NCBI RefSeq assembly: GCF_036013935.1
Contig: NZ_CP107902.1
Span: forward strand, 4,745,001 to 4,809,000
Direction of reading: 5' to 3'
Source of the DNA: Streptomyces sp. NBC_00461
Lineage (GTDB): Bacteria > Actinomycetota > Actinomycetes > Streptomycetales > Streptomycetaceae
Length of the DNA stretch: 64,000 bases
The notes beneath the pieces are model-generated. The model did not search any database, had not been told where the DNA came from, and saw nothing but the letters and a program-made list of their open reading frames with translations. Position numbers and translations under genes: made by a program. Positions 51,289-60,231 of the stretch are shown piece by piece. Numbering within the stretch: the first letter of the stretch is position 1; each line of letters begins with the position of its first letter.

Positions 51289-52794
51289 CTACCGGGCGAC
51301 CGCCATCTCCGAGTCTGCCCGCTCGGCCCTGCGCAACAACGCGGCCGCCACCAACCCACCGAGCAGCACGGCCAGCGCCCCCACCAACAGGCTGGTCCCC
51401 AGCCCTGCGGAGAACGCGTCGCTGATACGTCCCTTTTCCCGCGCCGACCCCGCGGCCGCAAGGGCTGCGGGCAACGAGGACGCGGCGACGGAAATCCCCG
51501 CCGCGAACCGGGAGTTGAGCACCGCTCCGAGCACGGCCACCCCCAGACCGTTGCCGAACTCGGCCACCGTCCCGTTGACCCCGGCCCCGCTCCCCGCCTT
51601 CTCCACGGGAATCGCGCTCATGATCGCGTGCGCCATGGCGGGGCTCGCGACCGCGCCGCCGGCGCCGATGAGCAGCAGGCCGAGCAGGGTCCCCGGATAG
51701 CCCCGGTCGGCCAGCGTGGCGATGGCGACCAGGCCCGCCGACATCAGCACCATGCCCAGGCCGATCGCGACGGGCGTGCCGAGCTTCGCCGTCCACCTCG
51801 CCGACAGGCCGGTGAAGTTGAGGGCGACGATGGTGAGCGCGAGCGGCGCGGTGCGCAGGCCCGCCTCCAGAGGGCCGTATCCCAGGACGAACTGCAGGTG
51901 CTGGGTGAGCAGGAACAGCGAGCCGCCCATGCCGAAGGCGATGAGCACCGCGCCCGCGACGGCGCCCGTGAACCGCCGGTTGCTGAAGAAGTGCAGGTCG
52001 AGCATGGGGTACGGGATCCTGCTCTCCCAGTAGGCGAACAGGGAGAGCACGACCAGCGCCACCGCCGCGCTCGCCAGTACCCGTCCCGACGTCCAGCCGT
52101 GCGACGGGCCCGAGATGATCGCGAAGACCAGCGAGCTCATGCCGATCGTGGACAGCAGGGCGCCGAACAGGTCGGGGCGGTCGCCCCGGGGGTTCTTCGA
52201 CTCGGGGACCAGCGCGGCGACCGCCACCAGGCCCAGCGCCGCCACCGGCAGGTTGATCAGGAAGATCGCGCCCCACCAGAAGTGGTTCAGCATGAAGCCG
52301 CCGAGCAGCGGGCCGACCGCGAAGCCGAGGGAGTTGACGGCGGCCCAGATGCCGATCGCCTTCGGCTGCTCCTCGGGCGTGAAGATCTGCATCGCCACCG
52401 CCAGCGTGGTCGTCATCAGCAGCGCGCCGCCGACGCCCATGCCGGCGCGTGCGGCGATCAGTTGGCCCGTGGATCCGGCCAGGCCCGCCACCAGGGAGCC
52501 GGTGCCGAACAGGGCCAGTCCCGCCACCAGCATCTTCTTACGGCCGTAACGGTCGGCCGCGCTGCCCGCGGTGAGCAGCAGGCCGGACTGGACGAGGGAG
52601 TAGGCGTTGATCATCCACTGAATGTCGGACGTGGCCGCGCCCAGCTCCCGGGTGAGGGAGGGGATCGCCACGTTCAGGACGGTGTTGTCGAGCAGCACGG
52701 TGAGCTGCGCCAGACAGATGACACCGAGGATCAGCCAGCGCTGGGGGTGGCCCTGGGGTCGGCCACCAGGTCGGCTTTGGGGGGACGTCGTCAT
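51289..52794 (-). CDS. MFS drug exporter (DHA2/EmrB type)
   Basis: A 501-residue 14-helix antiporter: LAQLTVLLDNTVLNVAIPSL, DIQWMINAYSLVQSGLLLTAGSAADRYGRKKM (motif A), RAGMGVGGALLMTTTLAVA (motif C region), WGAIFLINLPVAALGLV and a C-terminal helix pair ending in LLRRAERADSEMAVAR. Typical efflux pump of antibiotics or toxic compounds. The start is set at the second possible ATG (MTTSPQSRPGGRP), since the first lies inside the operator palindrome. A -35/-10 pair (TTGTAC, 18 bp, TACGGT) ends seven bases before this ATG, so translation may be leaderless. Regulated by the following TetR gene. Confidence 0.93.
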   Translation of the reverse strand: MTTSPQSRPGGRPQGHPQRWLILGVICLAQLTVLLDNTVLNVAIPSLTRELGAATSDIQWMINAYSLVQSGLLLTAGSAADRYGRKKMLVAGLALFGTGSLVAGLAGSTGQLIAARAGMGVGGALLMTTTLAVAMQIFTPEEQPKAIGIWAAVNSLGFAVGPLLGGFMLNHFWWGAIFLINLPVAALGLVAVAALVPESKNPRGDRPDLFGALLSTIGMSSLVFAIISGPSHGWTSGRVLASAAVALVVLSLFAYWESRIPYPMLDLHFFSNRRFTGAVAGAVLIAFGMGGSLFLLTQHLQFVLGYGPLEAGLRTAPLALTIVALNFTGLSARWTAKLGTPVAIGLGMVLMSAGLVAIATLADRGYPGTLLGLLLIGAGGAVASPAMAHAIMSAIPVEKAGSGAGVNGTVAEFGNGLGVAVLGAVLNSRFAAGISVAASSLPAALAAAGSAREKGRISDAFSAGLGTSLLVGALAVLLGGLVAAALLRRAERADSEMAVAR

Positions 52795-52798
52795 GCCA

Positions 52799-52829
52799 TA
52801 CACCGTATGGCTGGGTGCTATACGGTGTA
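52799..52829 (-). promoter_or_regulatory. TetR-type operator overlapping the exporter promoter
   Basis: TACACCGTAT (52799-52808) and ATACGGTGTA (52820-52829) form a perfect 10-bp inverted repeat with an 11-bp spacer. It covers the predicted -10 and start region of the exporter gene, so binding would block initiation. The adjacent TetR gene is the expected ligand-responsive binder. Confidence 0.75.
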
Positions 52830-52860
52830 CAACGATTTACTCGGTGCCCCTCTCCCTACG

Positions 52861-55044
52861 TCAGCTGCTCGCCTTCTGCGTCAGGTCGTAGAAGGTGGAC
52901 GAACCCGCCGTCACCTTCTTGAAGTTCTTCTCGACCCATGAGGTGATCTGCGAGGAGGTGCCGTTGCTGCTGCCGTTGCCGCCCATGCCGCCTCCGGCGC
53001 CGGACGAGATGAAGTAGTGGATCCTGCCGTCCGCCACGTACTTCTTGAACTGGGCCAGGGTGGGGGACGGGTCGGTGCCGTTGAAGCCGCCGATGGCCAT
53101 CACCGGGTCGCCGGTGGAGAGCTGGTAGCTCGCCGCGTTCTGCGCGCCGATGGCCGCCGCGACCCAGGTGTACTTGGACGAGTCCGTCTCCAGCAGCTTC
53201 TTGGCCTGGGAGGAGACGCTCGCGCCGTTCAGCAGACCGCCGACGCCAGCGCCGCCGCCCGTGCCGTTGCCCTTCTGCCGGCTCTGGCTGTTGCCGTTCC
53301 GGCCCGGCATACCGCCGCCGGGGAAGCCGTTGCCCTGCTGGTTCTGGCCCTGGTTCTGGCCCTGCTTCTGGCCCTGCTTCTGGCCCGGCATGCCGCCGTT
53401 GCCGCCACCGAAGCCGCCCCGGCCACCGCCACCGCCACCCGGCCCGCCGCCCATCATGCTCGCGCCCGCCGGACCGGCGGTCGGGATGGACCCGGTGTGC
53501 GCGGAGTCGACCGTGCTCAGCGTGTACGCCGTCGGACCGGCCAGCGCCGCCACGATGCTCAGGGCTGCCGCGCCGAGGGCCAGCCGCCGGGTGACACGGC
53601 CCGCGAAGATCAGGCCGAGCGCACCGGCCAGACCTCCGACCAGGACCAGCCACTTCAGCCAGGGCAGGTAGGAGGAGGTGCGGTTGAGCAGGACGTAACC
53701 CCAGGCGGAGGCCGCGACGACCGCGCCCGCGAGGGTGATCGACGCCCACGTCTCGCGCCGCTTCTCCCACAGGATGCCCGCGCCCATGCCGACCACGGCG
53801 GCGATGTAGGGGGCGAGAGCGACCGTGTAGTACTGGTGGAAGATGCCGGCCATGTAGCTGAAGACGATCGCGGTGATGAGCAGCGAGCCGCCCCAGACCA
53901 GGAACGAACCGCGGGTCACGGATGTCCGCCTGAGCTTGCGGGTGGCCACCAGGCCGCCGACGAGCAGGACCAGCGCGGCCGGCAGCAGCCACGAGATCTG
54001 GCCGCCGATCTCGGAGTCGAACATCCGGTTCCAGCCGGTCTCGCCCCACATGCCGGTACCCGTGCCACCGCCACCGCCCCCGACGCTGCCGGTCTCGTCA
54101 CCGCTCAGGCGGCCGAGGCCGTTGTAGCCGAAGGTCAGCTCCAGGAAGGAGTTGTTCTGCGAGCCGCCGATGTACGGGCGGGAGGACGCGGGCCACAGCT
54201 CGACGATCGCGACCCACCAGCCGCCCGCGACGACCAGCGCGACCGTCGCCGCCGCCAGCTGCCCGAACCGCTTCTTCAGCGACACCGGGGCGCACACCGC
54301 GTACGCGACGGCCAGCGACGGGAGGATCAGAAAGGCCTGCAGGGTCTTGCCGAGGAAGGCGAAACCGATCGCCACACCGGCCCACACCAGCCACTTCGTA
54401 CGACCGTCCTCGACGGCGCGGACCACGAGGTAGCAGGCCACCGACATGAGCAACGCCAGCATCGCGTCCGGGTTGTTGAACCGGAACATCAGCGCCGCGA
54501 CCGGGGTGAGCGCGAGCACGGCGCCCGCGATCAGGCCGGCCGCGGGGCTGAACCGGCGTCGCACGGAGGCGTAGACGACCGCGACCGTGCCGACGCCCAT
54601 GAGGACCTCGGGGGTGAGGATCGCCCACGAGTTCAGCCCGAAGACGCGGACCGAGATCTCCATCGGCCACAGGAAGGCCGAGGGCTTGTCGACGGTGATC
54701 GCGTTGGCCGCGTCCAGCGACCCGAAGAACATCGCCTTCCAGGACTTGCTGCCCGCCTGGACGGCCGCCGAGTAGAAGGAGTTGGAGTAGCCGGAGGCGC
54801 TCAGGTTGTAGAGGTAGAGCAGGGCGGTCGCCAGGAGCAGGCTCCAGAACGCGGGGCGCGCCCAGCGGGGGTCCTCGGGGCGCCCGCGCCACAGTCTGCG
54901 CACGAAGGGCTGCTGGGGCTCACCCGCCCGGGGAGCCGTGGGGGCCATCGGCTCCGGTACCGCCGTGGTCACGGGTGCCGGTCCCCAGGACGAGGGGCCC
55001 TGGTCCCCCTCCTGATGGGTCGACTGGTCGTAGTGGGTGGTCAT
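52861..55044 (-). CDS. GT39-type (ArnT/PMT-like) membrane glycosyltransferase with exported C-terminal domain
   Basis: A 727-residue polytopic enzyme. After a Pro-rich cytosolic tail the membrane core carries the GT-C signature loop (YSNSFYSAAVQAGSKSWKAMFFGSLDAANAITVDKPSAFLWP, with the catalytic-type Asp), several transmembrane helices, a long Gly-rich loop (GSVGGGGGGTGTG) and a soluble C-terminal domain (KYTWVAAAIGAQNAASYQLSTGDPVMAIGGFNG). A repetitive GQKQGQ/GQNQGQ linker joins them. Similar to the Bacillus YkcB-type enzymes that take sugar from polyprenyl phosphate and add it to wall polymers or lipids. ATGA overlap with the upstream GT2 gene. Acceptor unknown. Confidence 0.9.
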   Translation of the reverse strand: MTTHYDQSTHQEGDQGPSSWGPAPVTTAVPEPMAPTAPRAGEPQQPFVRRLWRGRPEDPRWARPAFWSLLLATALLYLYNLSASGYSNSFYSAAVQAGSKSWKAMFFGSLDAANAITVDKPSAFLWPMEISVRVFGLNSWAILTPEVLMGVGTVAVVYASVRRRFSPAAGLIAGAVLALTPVAALMFRFNNPDAMLALLMSVACYLVVRAVEDGRTKWLVWAGVAIGFAFLGKTLQAFLILPSLAVAYAVCAPVSLKKRFGQLAAATVALVVAGGWWVAIVELWPASSRPYIGGSQNNSFLELTFGYNGLGRLSGDETGSVGGGGGGTGTGMWGETGWNRMFDSEIGGQISWLLPAALVLLVGGLVATRKLRRTSVTRGSFLVWGGSLLITAIVFSYMAGIFHQYYTVALAPYIAAVVGMGAGILWEKRRETWASITLAGAVVAASAWGYVLLNRTSSYLPWLKWLVLVGGLAGALGLIFAGRVTRRLALGAAALSIVAALAGPTAYTLSTVDSAHTGSIPTAGPAGASMMGGGPGGGGGGRGGFGGGNGGMPGQKQGQKQGQNQGQNQQGNGFPGGGMPGRNGNSQSRQKGNGTGGGAGVGGLLNGASVSSQAKKLLETDSSKYTWVAAAIGAQNAASYQLSTGDPVMAIGGFNGTDPSPTLAQFKKYVADGRIHYFISSGAGGGMGGNGSSNGTSSQITSWVEKNFKKVTAGSSTFYDLTQKASS

Positions 55045-56615
55045 CGGGAGTCCCTCGGATCGTTGTCGGTCGGGCGCACCGGCTGCAGATGCACGGTGGC
55101 GTCCTCCCAGCTGCGGTCCGCGACTTCGCCGGCGCGGAACGGGTTCGTCTGGTAGCCCTGCTGCCCGGTCGGCTGCGTGGCCGGGCGCTGCGGAAGCGGA
55201 GGCTGCGGAAGCGGAGGCTGCGGAAGCGGAGGCTGCAGAGGCAGGGGCTGCGACCCGTACGTCTGCTGCGGGAACTGCTGGTTCTGCGAGTACTGCTGGT
55301 GCTGCGGGTTCGCGGCCATGGCGTACGTCGGCGAGGACGGGTTGTGCGAGGCCACGACGGTGGACTGCCCGCCGTCGTTCCGGTCGGGGAAGACCCACGC
55401 GCGGAAGAGGAGGAAGCGCAGCACCGTCGCCGCGAGGTTGGCGGCGATGAGTACCGCCAGCTCGGTGGAGTGCCCGGGGTCGGACGTCGCCGCGTTCAGG
55501 GCGGCGAGCGAGCCGCTGGTCAGGGCGAGACCGATACCGAACACGACCAGGCCCTGCGCCTGGTGCCGGACGGCGCCGCCGCTGCCGCGTACCCCGAAGG
55601 TGAGCCGCCGGTTGGCCGCCGTGTTGGCCACGGCGGACACCAGCAGGGCGAGCGCGTTGGCGACCTGCGAGCCGCCGAACTGCCGGAAGAGGCTGTAGAG
55701 GACGAGATAGAACAGGGTCGACAGTCCGCCGACGACACAGAACCCGACGAGCTGGCGGGCCAGCCCCTTCGGTACGTCCTGGATCTCACGGTCGCGCGGG
55801 TCGTCCCCGAACGGCCGGGTGATCCGGTCCAGCGGCAGCGACCCGGTGGCCAGGGCCTTGCCCACGCGCCACACACCCTTGAGGTCCTCGGTCGCCGTCT
55901 TCACGATGTGGACGGTGGAGTCCGGGTCGTCGACCCAGTCGACAGGCACTTCGTGGATACGGAGCCCCGCGCGCTCGGCGATGACCAGCATCTCGGTGTC
56001 GAAGAACCAGCCGGTGTCCTCGACCATCGGCAGCAGCACCTGCGCGACGTCACGCCGTATCGCCTTGAAGCCGCACTGCGCGTCGGAGAAGCGGGCCTGC
56101 AGCGAGCCGCGCAGGATGAGGTTGTACGCCCGGCTGATGAACTCGCGCTTGGGACCGCGTACGACGCGGGAGGAGCGGGCCAGCCGGGAGCCGATCGCCA
56201 GGTCCGAGTGGCCCGAGATCAGCGGCGCCACCAGCGGCAGCAGCGCGTTGAGGTCGGTGGAGAGGTCCACGTCCATGTAGGCGAGGATCGGCGCCTCGGA
56301 AGCGGACCACACCGTCCGCAGGGCCCGACCCCGGCCCTTCTGCTCCAGTCGGAAGTGGGAGACCTCGGGGATCTCCTCCTCCAGCCGTGCCGCCACCAGC
56401 GGGGTGGTGTCGGTCGACGCGTTGTCCGCGATCGTGATGCGGAAGGCGTACGGGAACGTGCGCTTGAGGTGGTCATGCAGTCTCAGCACACACGGCTGGA
56501 GGTCCTTCTCCTCGTTGTAGACGGGGATCACTACGTCCAGGACAGGCGTACCGGCGTCGCCGGCCGGGAGGTGCTCCCGCGCCGGCAGAGTGCCGGGAGA
56601 AGAGTCGGTTCGCAT
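55041..56615 (-). CDS. GT2 polyprenyl-phosphate glycosyltransferase fused to GtrA domain
   Basis: A 524-residue protein. Residues about 25-260 are a DPM1/GtrB-type GT2 domain (DVVIPVYNEEKDL, AYMDVDLSTDLNALLPL with DxD, SRLARSS..., QCGFKAIRRDVAQVLLP). Residues about 305-425 form a four-helix GtrA domain (LVGFCVVGGLSTLFYLVLYSLF ... RLTFGVRG). The Q/P-rich tail has five-residue repeats (PPLPQ). It would load a sugar onto polyprenyl phosphate, and GtrA would help flip it. Next gene is a GT39 transferase that would use the lipid-linked sugar outside; 4-base overlap. It is 14 bases after the kinase gene. Confidence 0.93.
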   Translation of the reverse strand: MRTDSSPGTLPAREHLPAGDAGTPVLDVVIPVYNEEKDLQPCVLRLHDHLKRTFPYAFRITIADNASTDTTPLVAARLEEEIPEVSHFRLEQKGRGRALRTVWSASEAPILAYMDVDLSTDLNALLPLVAPLISGHSDLAIGSRLARSSRVVRGPKREFISRAYNLILRGSLQARFSDAQCGFKAIRRDVAQVLLPMVEDTGWFFDTEMLVIAERAGLRIHEVPVDWVDDPDSTVHIVKTATEDLKGVWRVGKALATGSLPLDRITRPFGDDPRDREIQDVPKGLARQLVGFCVVGGLSTLFYLVLYSLFRQFGGSQVANALALLVSAVANTAANRRLTFGVRGSGGAVRHQAQGLVVFGIGLALTSGSLAALNAATSDPGHSTELAVLIAANLAATVLRFLLFRAWVFPDRNDGGQSTVVASHNPSSPTYAMAANPQHQQYSQNQQFPQQTYGSQPLPLQPPLPQPPLPQPPLPQRPATQPTGQQGYQTNPFRAGEVADRSWEDATVHLQPVRPTDNDPRDSR

Positions 56616-56629
56616 GGCGCCGACTCTGG

Positions 56630-58294
56630 TCAAGTGCCCTGTTGCACCCATGTGTTGGCACTGTGGTCTGCCTGTGAGTGCGACTGCCAGTTCGTTTCGG
56701 GCGCCGGGCGGGGCAGGGCCGGGGCAAGCGCCGGCACATGCACGGTGAACACCGTGCGCCCCGGGACGCTGTCCACGGTCACGGCACCGCCGTGCGCCGT
56801 CGCGACGGCCTGCACGATCGCAAGCCCGAGGCCCGTCGAGCCGGAGGCACGGGAACGCGAGGAGTCTCCGCGCGCGAACCGCTCGAAGACGTGCGGGAGC
56901 AACTCCGCTGGAATTCCCTGCCCGTTGTCCTCGACGTCCACGCACATCCAGGGGCCGCGCCGCTGGATGCGTGCGGTGATGGTCGTGCCGGGGGCGGTGT
57001 GCTTGCGTGCGTTGCCCAGCAGATTGACCAGCACCTGCTGGATCCGGGCCGCGTCCGCGGACACGAGGGCCGGTTCGTCTGGCAGGTCGAGCCGCCAGTT
57101 GTGGTCCATGCCGGCCGCCCGGGAGTCGCTGATCGTGTCGACGACCAGCGGGATGAGGTCGGTCTGCTCGAACTGAAGCGGCCGTCCGGCGTCCAACCGG
57201 GCCAGGAGGAGGAGGTCTTCGACAAGCAACGTCATCCGGCCCGCCTCGGACTCGATACGGCCGAGGGCGTGCCGCGTGTCGGGGCCGACCTGCTCTCTGC
57301 CGCGTCTGGTCAGCTCGGCGTACCCGCGGATGGACGCCAGCGGTGTCCTCAGCTCATGACTGGCGTCGGCCACGAACTGCCGTACCCGCGTCTCGCTCTG
57401 CTGACGTGAGTGCAGCGCGGCGTGGACGTGGTCCAGCATCCGGTTGAGCGCGGCGCCGACCTGACCGACCTCGGTGTGCGGATCGGTCTCGGACTCGGGA
57501 ACACGTTCGGAGAGGTTCACCTCGCCGGTGTGGAGGGGGAGTTCGGAGACACGGGTCGCGGTGGCGGCGACACGGCGGAGGGGGCGGGTGGCTACGCCTA
57601 CGAGGACATAGCCGGCGATCACGGCTGCGCCCAGGCCGGCGGCGGTGACGCTTACCTCGACGAGGATGAGGGTGTCGATGGTGCTGTCGGGGACCTGGGT
57701 GGGGACGGCGACGTAGTAGCTGCCGTTCTCACTGGTGACGTACTTGGCGATGTACTTGCCCAGTCCGCTGATCTCCACGGTGTGGATCCTGCCGTCCTGG
57801 GGGACGGTGTTGAGCGAGGTGCGGGCCGCTTCGCCGAGGGAGTTGGGGATCATCCCGCTGAGGTCGGTGCTCTCGTCCGACCTCTCGCCGTACTTGGCGT
57901 CGGTGATGCGGCCTTTCTGGACCTTGGCTATGACGGTGCGCTCCGGCTGGGGGCCGTGCGTGACGAACTCCGTCAGGTTGAGGGTCTGCCCGTTGTCCTT
58001 CCCGGCCGAGTTCCTGCTGTCAGGGGCCGAGTACCTGCTGCCGAGAGCCGAACTCTTGCTGTCGGGGGCGCCGCCGAGCGGTCCGCCAAAACCTGCCGCA
58101 CGCCCGGAGACCTGATTCAGCTGTTCGTTCAGCTGGCCGTACAGATGTGACCGCAACGCCAACGTCGTCACCGTCCCGATCACCGCACACACGGTGGCGA
58201 TCAGCACCACGGAAGCGACGACGAGCCGCGCCCGCAGAGTGCGCGGCTGTCCTACTCGTCGCTTCTGCGTACGCGGGCGCCGCCGTCCGCTCAT
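56630..58294 (-). CDS. Two-component sensor histidine kinase
   Basis: A 554-residue membrane kinase. Transmembrane segment 1 (LVVASVVLIATVCAVIGTVTTLAL), an extracellular sensor of about 150 residues with a Ser/Asn-rich stretch (SKSSALGSRYSAPDSRNS), segment 2 (GLGAAVIAGYVLVGVATRPL), HAMP, the HisKA box FVADASHELRTPLASIRGY with phospho-acceptor His, and HATPase motifs (NLLGNARKHT, DVEDNGQGIP, GSTGLGLAIV). Its start overlaps the response-regulator stop by four bases. Partner of the OmpR-type regulator. Ligand unknown; the cotranscribed glycosyltransferases suggest sensing of the cell surface. Confidence 0.95.
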   Translation of the reverse strand: MSGRRRPRTQKRRVGQPRTLRARLVVASVVLIATVCAVIGTVTTLALRSHLYGQLNEQLNQVSGRAAGFGGPLGGAPDSKSSALGSRYSAPDSRNSAGKDNGQTLNLTEFVTHGPQPERTVIAKVQKGRITDAKYGERSDESTDLSGMIPNSLGEAARTSLNTVPQDGRIHTVEISGLGKYIAKYVTSENGSYYVAVPTQVPDSTIDTLILVEVSVTAAGLGAAVIAGYVLVGVATRPLRRVAATATRVSELPLHTGEVNLSERVPESETDPHTEVGQVGAALNRMLDHVHAALHSRQQSETRVRQFVADASHELRTPLASIRGYAELTRRGREQVGPDTRHALGRIESEAGRMTLLVEDLLLLARLDAGRPLQFEQTDLIPLVVDTISDSRAAGMDHNWRLDLPDEPALVSADAARIQQVLVNLLGNARKHTAPGTTITARIQRRGPWMCVDVEDNGQGIPAELLPHVFERFARGDSSRSRASGSTGLGLAIVQAVATAHGGAVTVDSVPGRTVFTVHVPALAPALPRPAPETNWQSHSQADHSANTWVQQGT

Positions 58295-59031
58295 GACGCG
58301 GCAGGCTTGATCAGGTAACCGGCGCCGCGCCGGGTGTGGATCATCGGCTCACGGCCGGCGTCGATCTTCCGGCGCAGATAGGAGATGTAGAGCTCGACCA
58401 CATTGGCCTGCCCACCGAAGTCGTACGACCACACACGGTCGAGGATCTGCGCCTTGCTGAGAACGCGCCGCGGGTTGCGCATCAGGAAGCGCAGCAGCTC
58501 GAACTCGGTGGCGGTGAGGTGGATGCCCTCGCCGGCCCGCGACACCTCGTGGCTGTCCTCGTCCAGCGTCAGGTCACCGACGACGAGCACGGAGTCGGAG
58601 CGCCGGTCGGCGGCACCGGACCGGCGGATCAGCCCGCGCAGCCGGGCGACGACCTCTTCGAGGCTGAACGGCTTGGTGACGTAGTCGTCGCCACCGGCGG
58701 TCAGGCCCGCGATCCGGTCCTCGACCGCGTCCTTGGCGGTGAGGAAGAGGACGGGGACGTCCGGAAGCTCGCGGCGCATCCGCCCCAGGACCGTGAGGCC
58801 GTCCATGTCGGGCAGCATCATGTCCAGGACGACGGCATCGGGCCGGAACTCGCGTGCGGTCTGGAGTGCACCCGTGCCATCCCCCGCGCTGCGGATCTGC
58901 CAGCCCTCGTAGCGAAGGGCCATGGACAGCAGCTCGGTGATCGACATCTCGTCGTCCACCACAAGCACTCGGACGGGGCTCCCGTCCGGCCTCAGCAGTT
59001 CGGTGCGCCCCTGGGGCGAGGTCGTGGTCAT
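58291..59031 (-). CDS. OmpR-family response regulator
   Basis: A 246-residue DNA-binding regulator. Receiver domain: VRVLVVDDEMSITELL, phospho-acceptor Asp in VLDMMLPDMDGLTVL, FLTAKDAVEDRIAGL and DDYVTKPFSLEEVVARL; winged-helix effector: LTLDEDSHEVSRAGEGIHLT, LLRFLMRNPRRVLSKAQILDRVW, YISYLRRKID and HTRRGAGYLI. The start ATG at 59031 matches homologs that begin MTTTSPQGRTELLRPDG; an in-frame ATG 23 codons up (59100) is possible. It heads the likely operon RR-kinase-GT2-GT39. A palindrome 55 bp upstream is the probable autoregulatory site. Confidence 0.95.
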   Translation of the reverse strand: MTTTSPQGRTELLRPDGSPVRVLVVDDEMSITELLSMALRYEGWQIRSAGDGTGALQTAREFRPDAVVLDMMLPDMDGLTVLGRMRRELPDVPVLFLTAKDAVEDRIAGLTAGGDDYVTKPFSLEEVVARLRGLIRRSGAADRRSDSVLVVGDLTLDEDSHEVSRAGEGIHLTATEFELLRFLMRNPRRVLSKAQILDRVWSYDFGGQANVVELYISYLRRKIDAGREPMIHTRRGAGYLIKPAAS

Positions 59032-59083
59032 GTTGGAAACACTGTCGGGATCCTCTGAGAGCACGCTTTCCACAACCTGTGAT

Positions 59084-59117
59084 TTCCCTGAGAAACGCAC
59101 AGGAGCCTCTCAGGGAA
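59084..59117 (-). promoter_or_regulatory. Perfect palindrome upstream of the response-regulator operon
   Basis: TTCCCTGAGA (59084-59093) and TCTCAGGGAA (59108-59117) are exact inverted repeats with a 14-bp spacer, and CTCTGAGAG occurs again at about 59053-59061. They lie just before the regulator gene. Either an autoregulation site for the OmpR-type protein or an operator for another control protein. The stretch 59118-59316 contains nothing else clear. Confidence 0.65.
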
Positions 59118-59316
59118 CCCCTGGGAAGCGCTCACCCGGGCGCATCCGCGCGGGTCGGGCCGTCATCGTGCACGGGTCGGGCCGTCATCGTGCGGGGCTG
59201 GGCGGGGTGCGGTGGAGTGCGGTGGAGTGCGGGGCGGGCGGGGCGGGCGGGGGTGATCAGGGCGTAAGCGCTGCCGGTGGGGAGCTTGGGGGTCCGGGTG
59301 GGGTGTCCCCCTGGTC

Positions 59317-60192
59317 TCACAGCCCGAACAGCCGCGCCCCGTTGTCATGGCAGACGGCCCGCAGCCACTCCTCCCCGAGGCCCAGCCGCTCCAGGGCGTG
59401 CAACTGATGGACGTACGGATACGGGATGTTGGGAAAGTCGCTGCCCAGCAGGATCCGGTCACCGAGGTCGGCCAGCCTGGGCAGCGCCCGCTGCGGGAAC
59501 GGCGCGAACCGCTCGCTGAAGTCGGTGAACGCCATCGTCGTGTCCAGCCGCACCTCCCCGTACCGCTCGGCGAGGTCGAGGAAGTCCTCGTACTCGGGCA
59601 TCCCCATGTGCGCGACGACCAGCCGGAGTTGCGGGTGCCGGGCCAGTACGCGCGCGATCGGCTCGGGCCCGGTGTGCTTGCCGGGCGCGGGCCCGGAACC
59701 GCAGTGGACGACGACCGGTGTCCCGGACTCCGCGAGCAGTCCCCATGCGGGATCGAGGAGTTCGCTCGCCGGGTCGTACGCCCCCACCTGCACATGCGCC
59801 TTGAACACCCGCGCGCCCGCCTCGATCGCCTCCCGGACGTAGGCGTCGACGCCCGGCTCCGGGAAGAGGGTCGAGGTGTGCAGACAGTCGGGTGTGCGAC
59901 GGGCGAAGTCGACCGCCCAGCCGTTGAGCCACTGGGCCATGCCGGGCTTGTGCGGGTAGAGCATGGCGGTGAAGCGACGCACGCCGAACTCCCGGATCAG
60001 CGCGACCCGTTCGTCCTCCTCCTTGCGGTAGGTGATCGGCCATTCGACGCCGCCGGTCAGCGGGCCGAGCGAGTCGAAGTAGCCCCAGACCTTGCGCAGC
60101 ACACGCTCCGGCATGAAGTGCGTGTGCACATCGACGAGCCCCGGCACCCCGAGCCGCTCCCAGAACTCCCGGACCTCCGCTGTCTCCGTCAT
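59317..60192 (-). CDS. Amidohydrolase-family metal-dependent hydrolase
   Basis: A 291-residue TIM-barrel hydrolase of the amidohydrolase_2 (ACMSD-like) group. Seen: VDVHTHFMPERVL (HxH zinc site), FKAHVQVGAYDP, VVVHCGSGPAPGKHTG (His), LVVAHMGMPEYEDFL (His) and LGSDFPNIPYPY (Asp). All five metal ligands are visible. Relatives decarboxylate or hydrolyse aromatic acids and lactones; substrate unknown. The ATG at 60192 has GAGAGGG directly upstream. The next gene upstream on the same strand ends 39 bases away, so the two may be cotranscribed. Confidence 0.92.
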   Translation of the reverse strand: MTETAEVREFWERLGVPGLVDVHTHFMPERVLRKVWGYFDSLGPLTGGVEWPITYRKEEDERVALIREFGVRRFTAMLYPHKPGMAQWLNGWAVDFARRTPDCLHTSTLFPEPGVDAYVREAIEAGARVFKAHVQVGAYDPASELLDPAWGLLAESGTPVVVHCGSGPAPGKHTGPEPIARVLARHPQLRLVVAHMGMPEYEDFLDLAERYGEVRLDTTMAFTDFSERFAPFPQRALPRLADLGDRILLGSDFPNIPYPYVHQLHALERLGLGEEWLRAVCHDNGARLFGL

Positions 60193-60231
60193 GCGCCCTC
60201 TCGAACCGGGATCCAAGGAGGATCCACTCCC

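Noticed and set aside
59118..59316. GC-rich GGGCCGTCATCGTGC duplication
   Set aside because: GGGTCGGGCCGTCATCGTGC-like copies occur twice in tandem, but nothing links them to a gene or element; treated as minor slippage.
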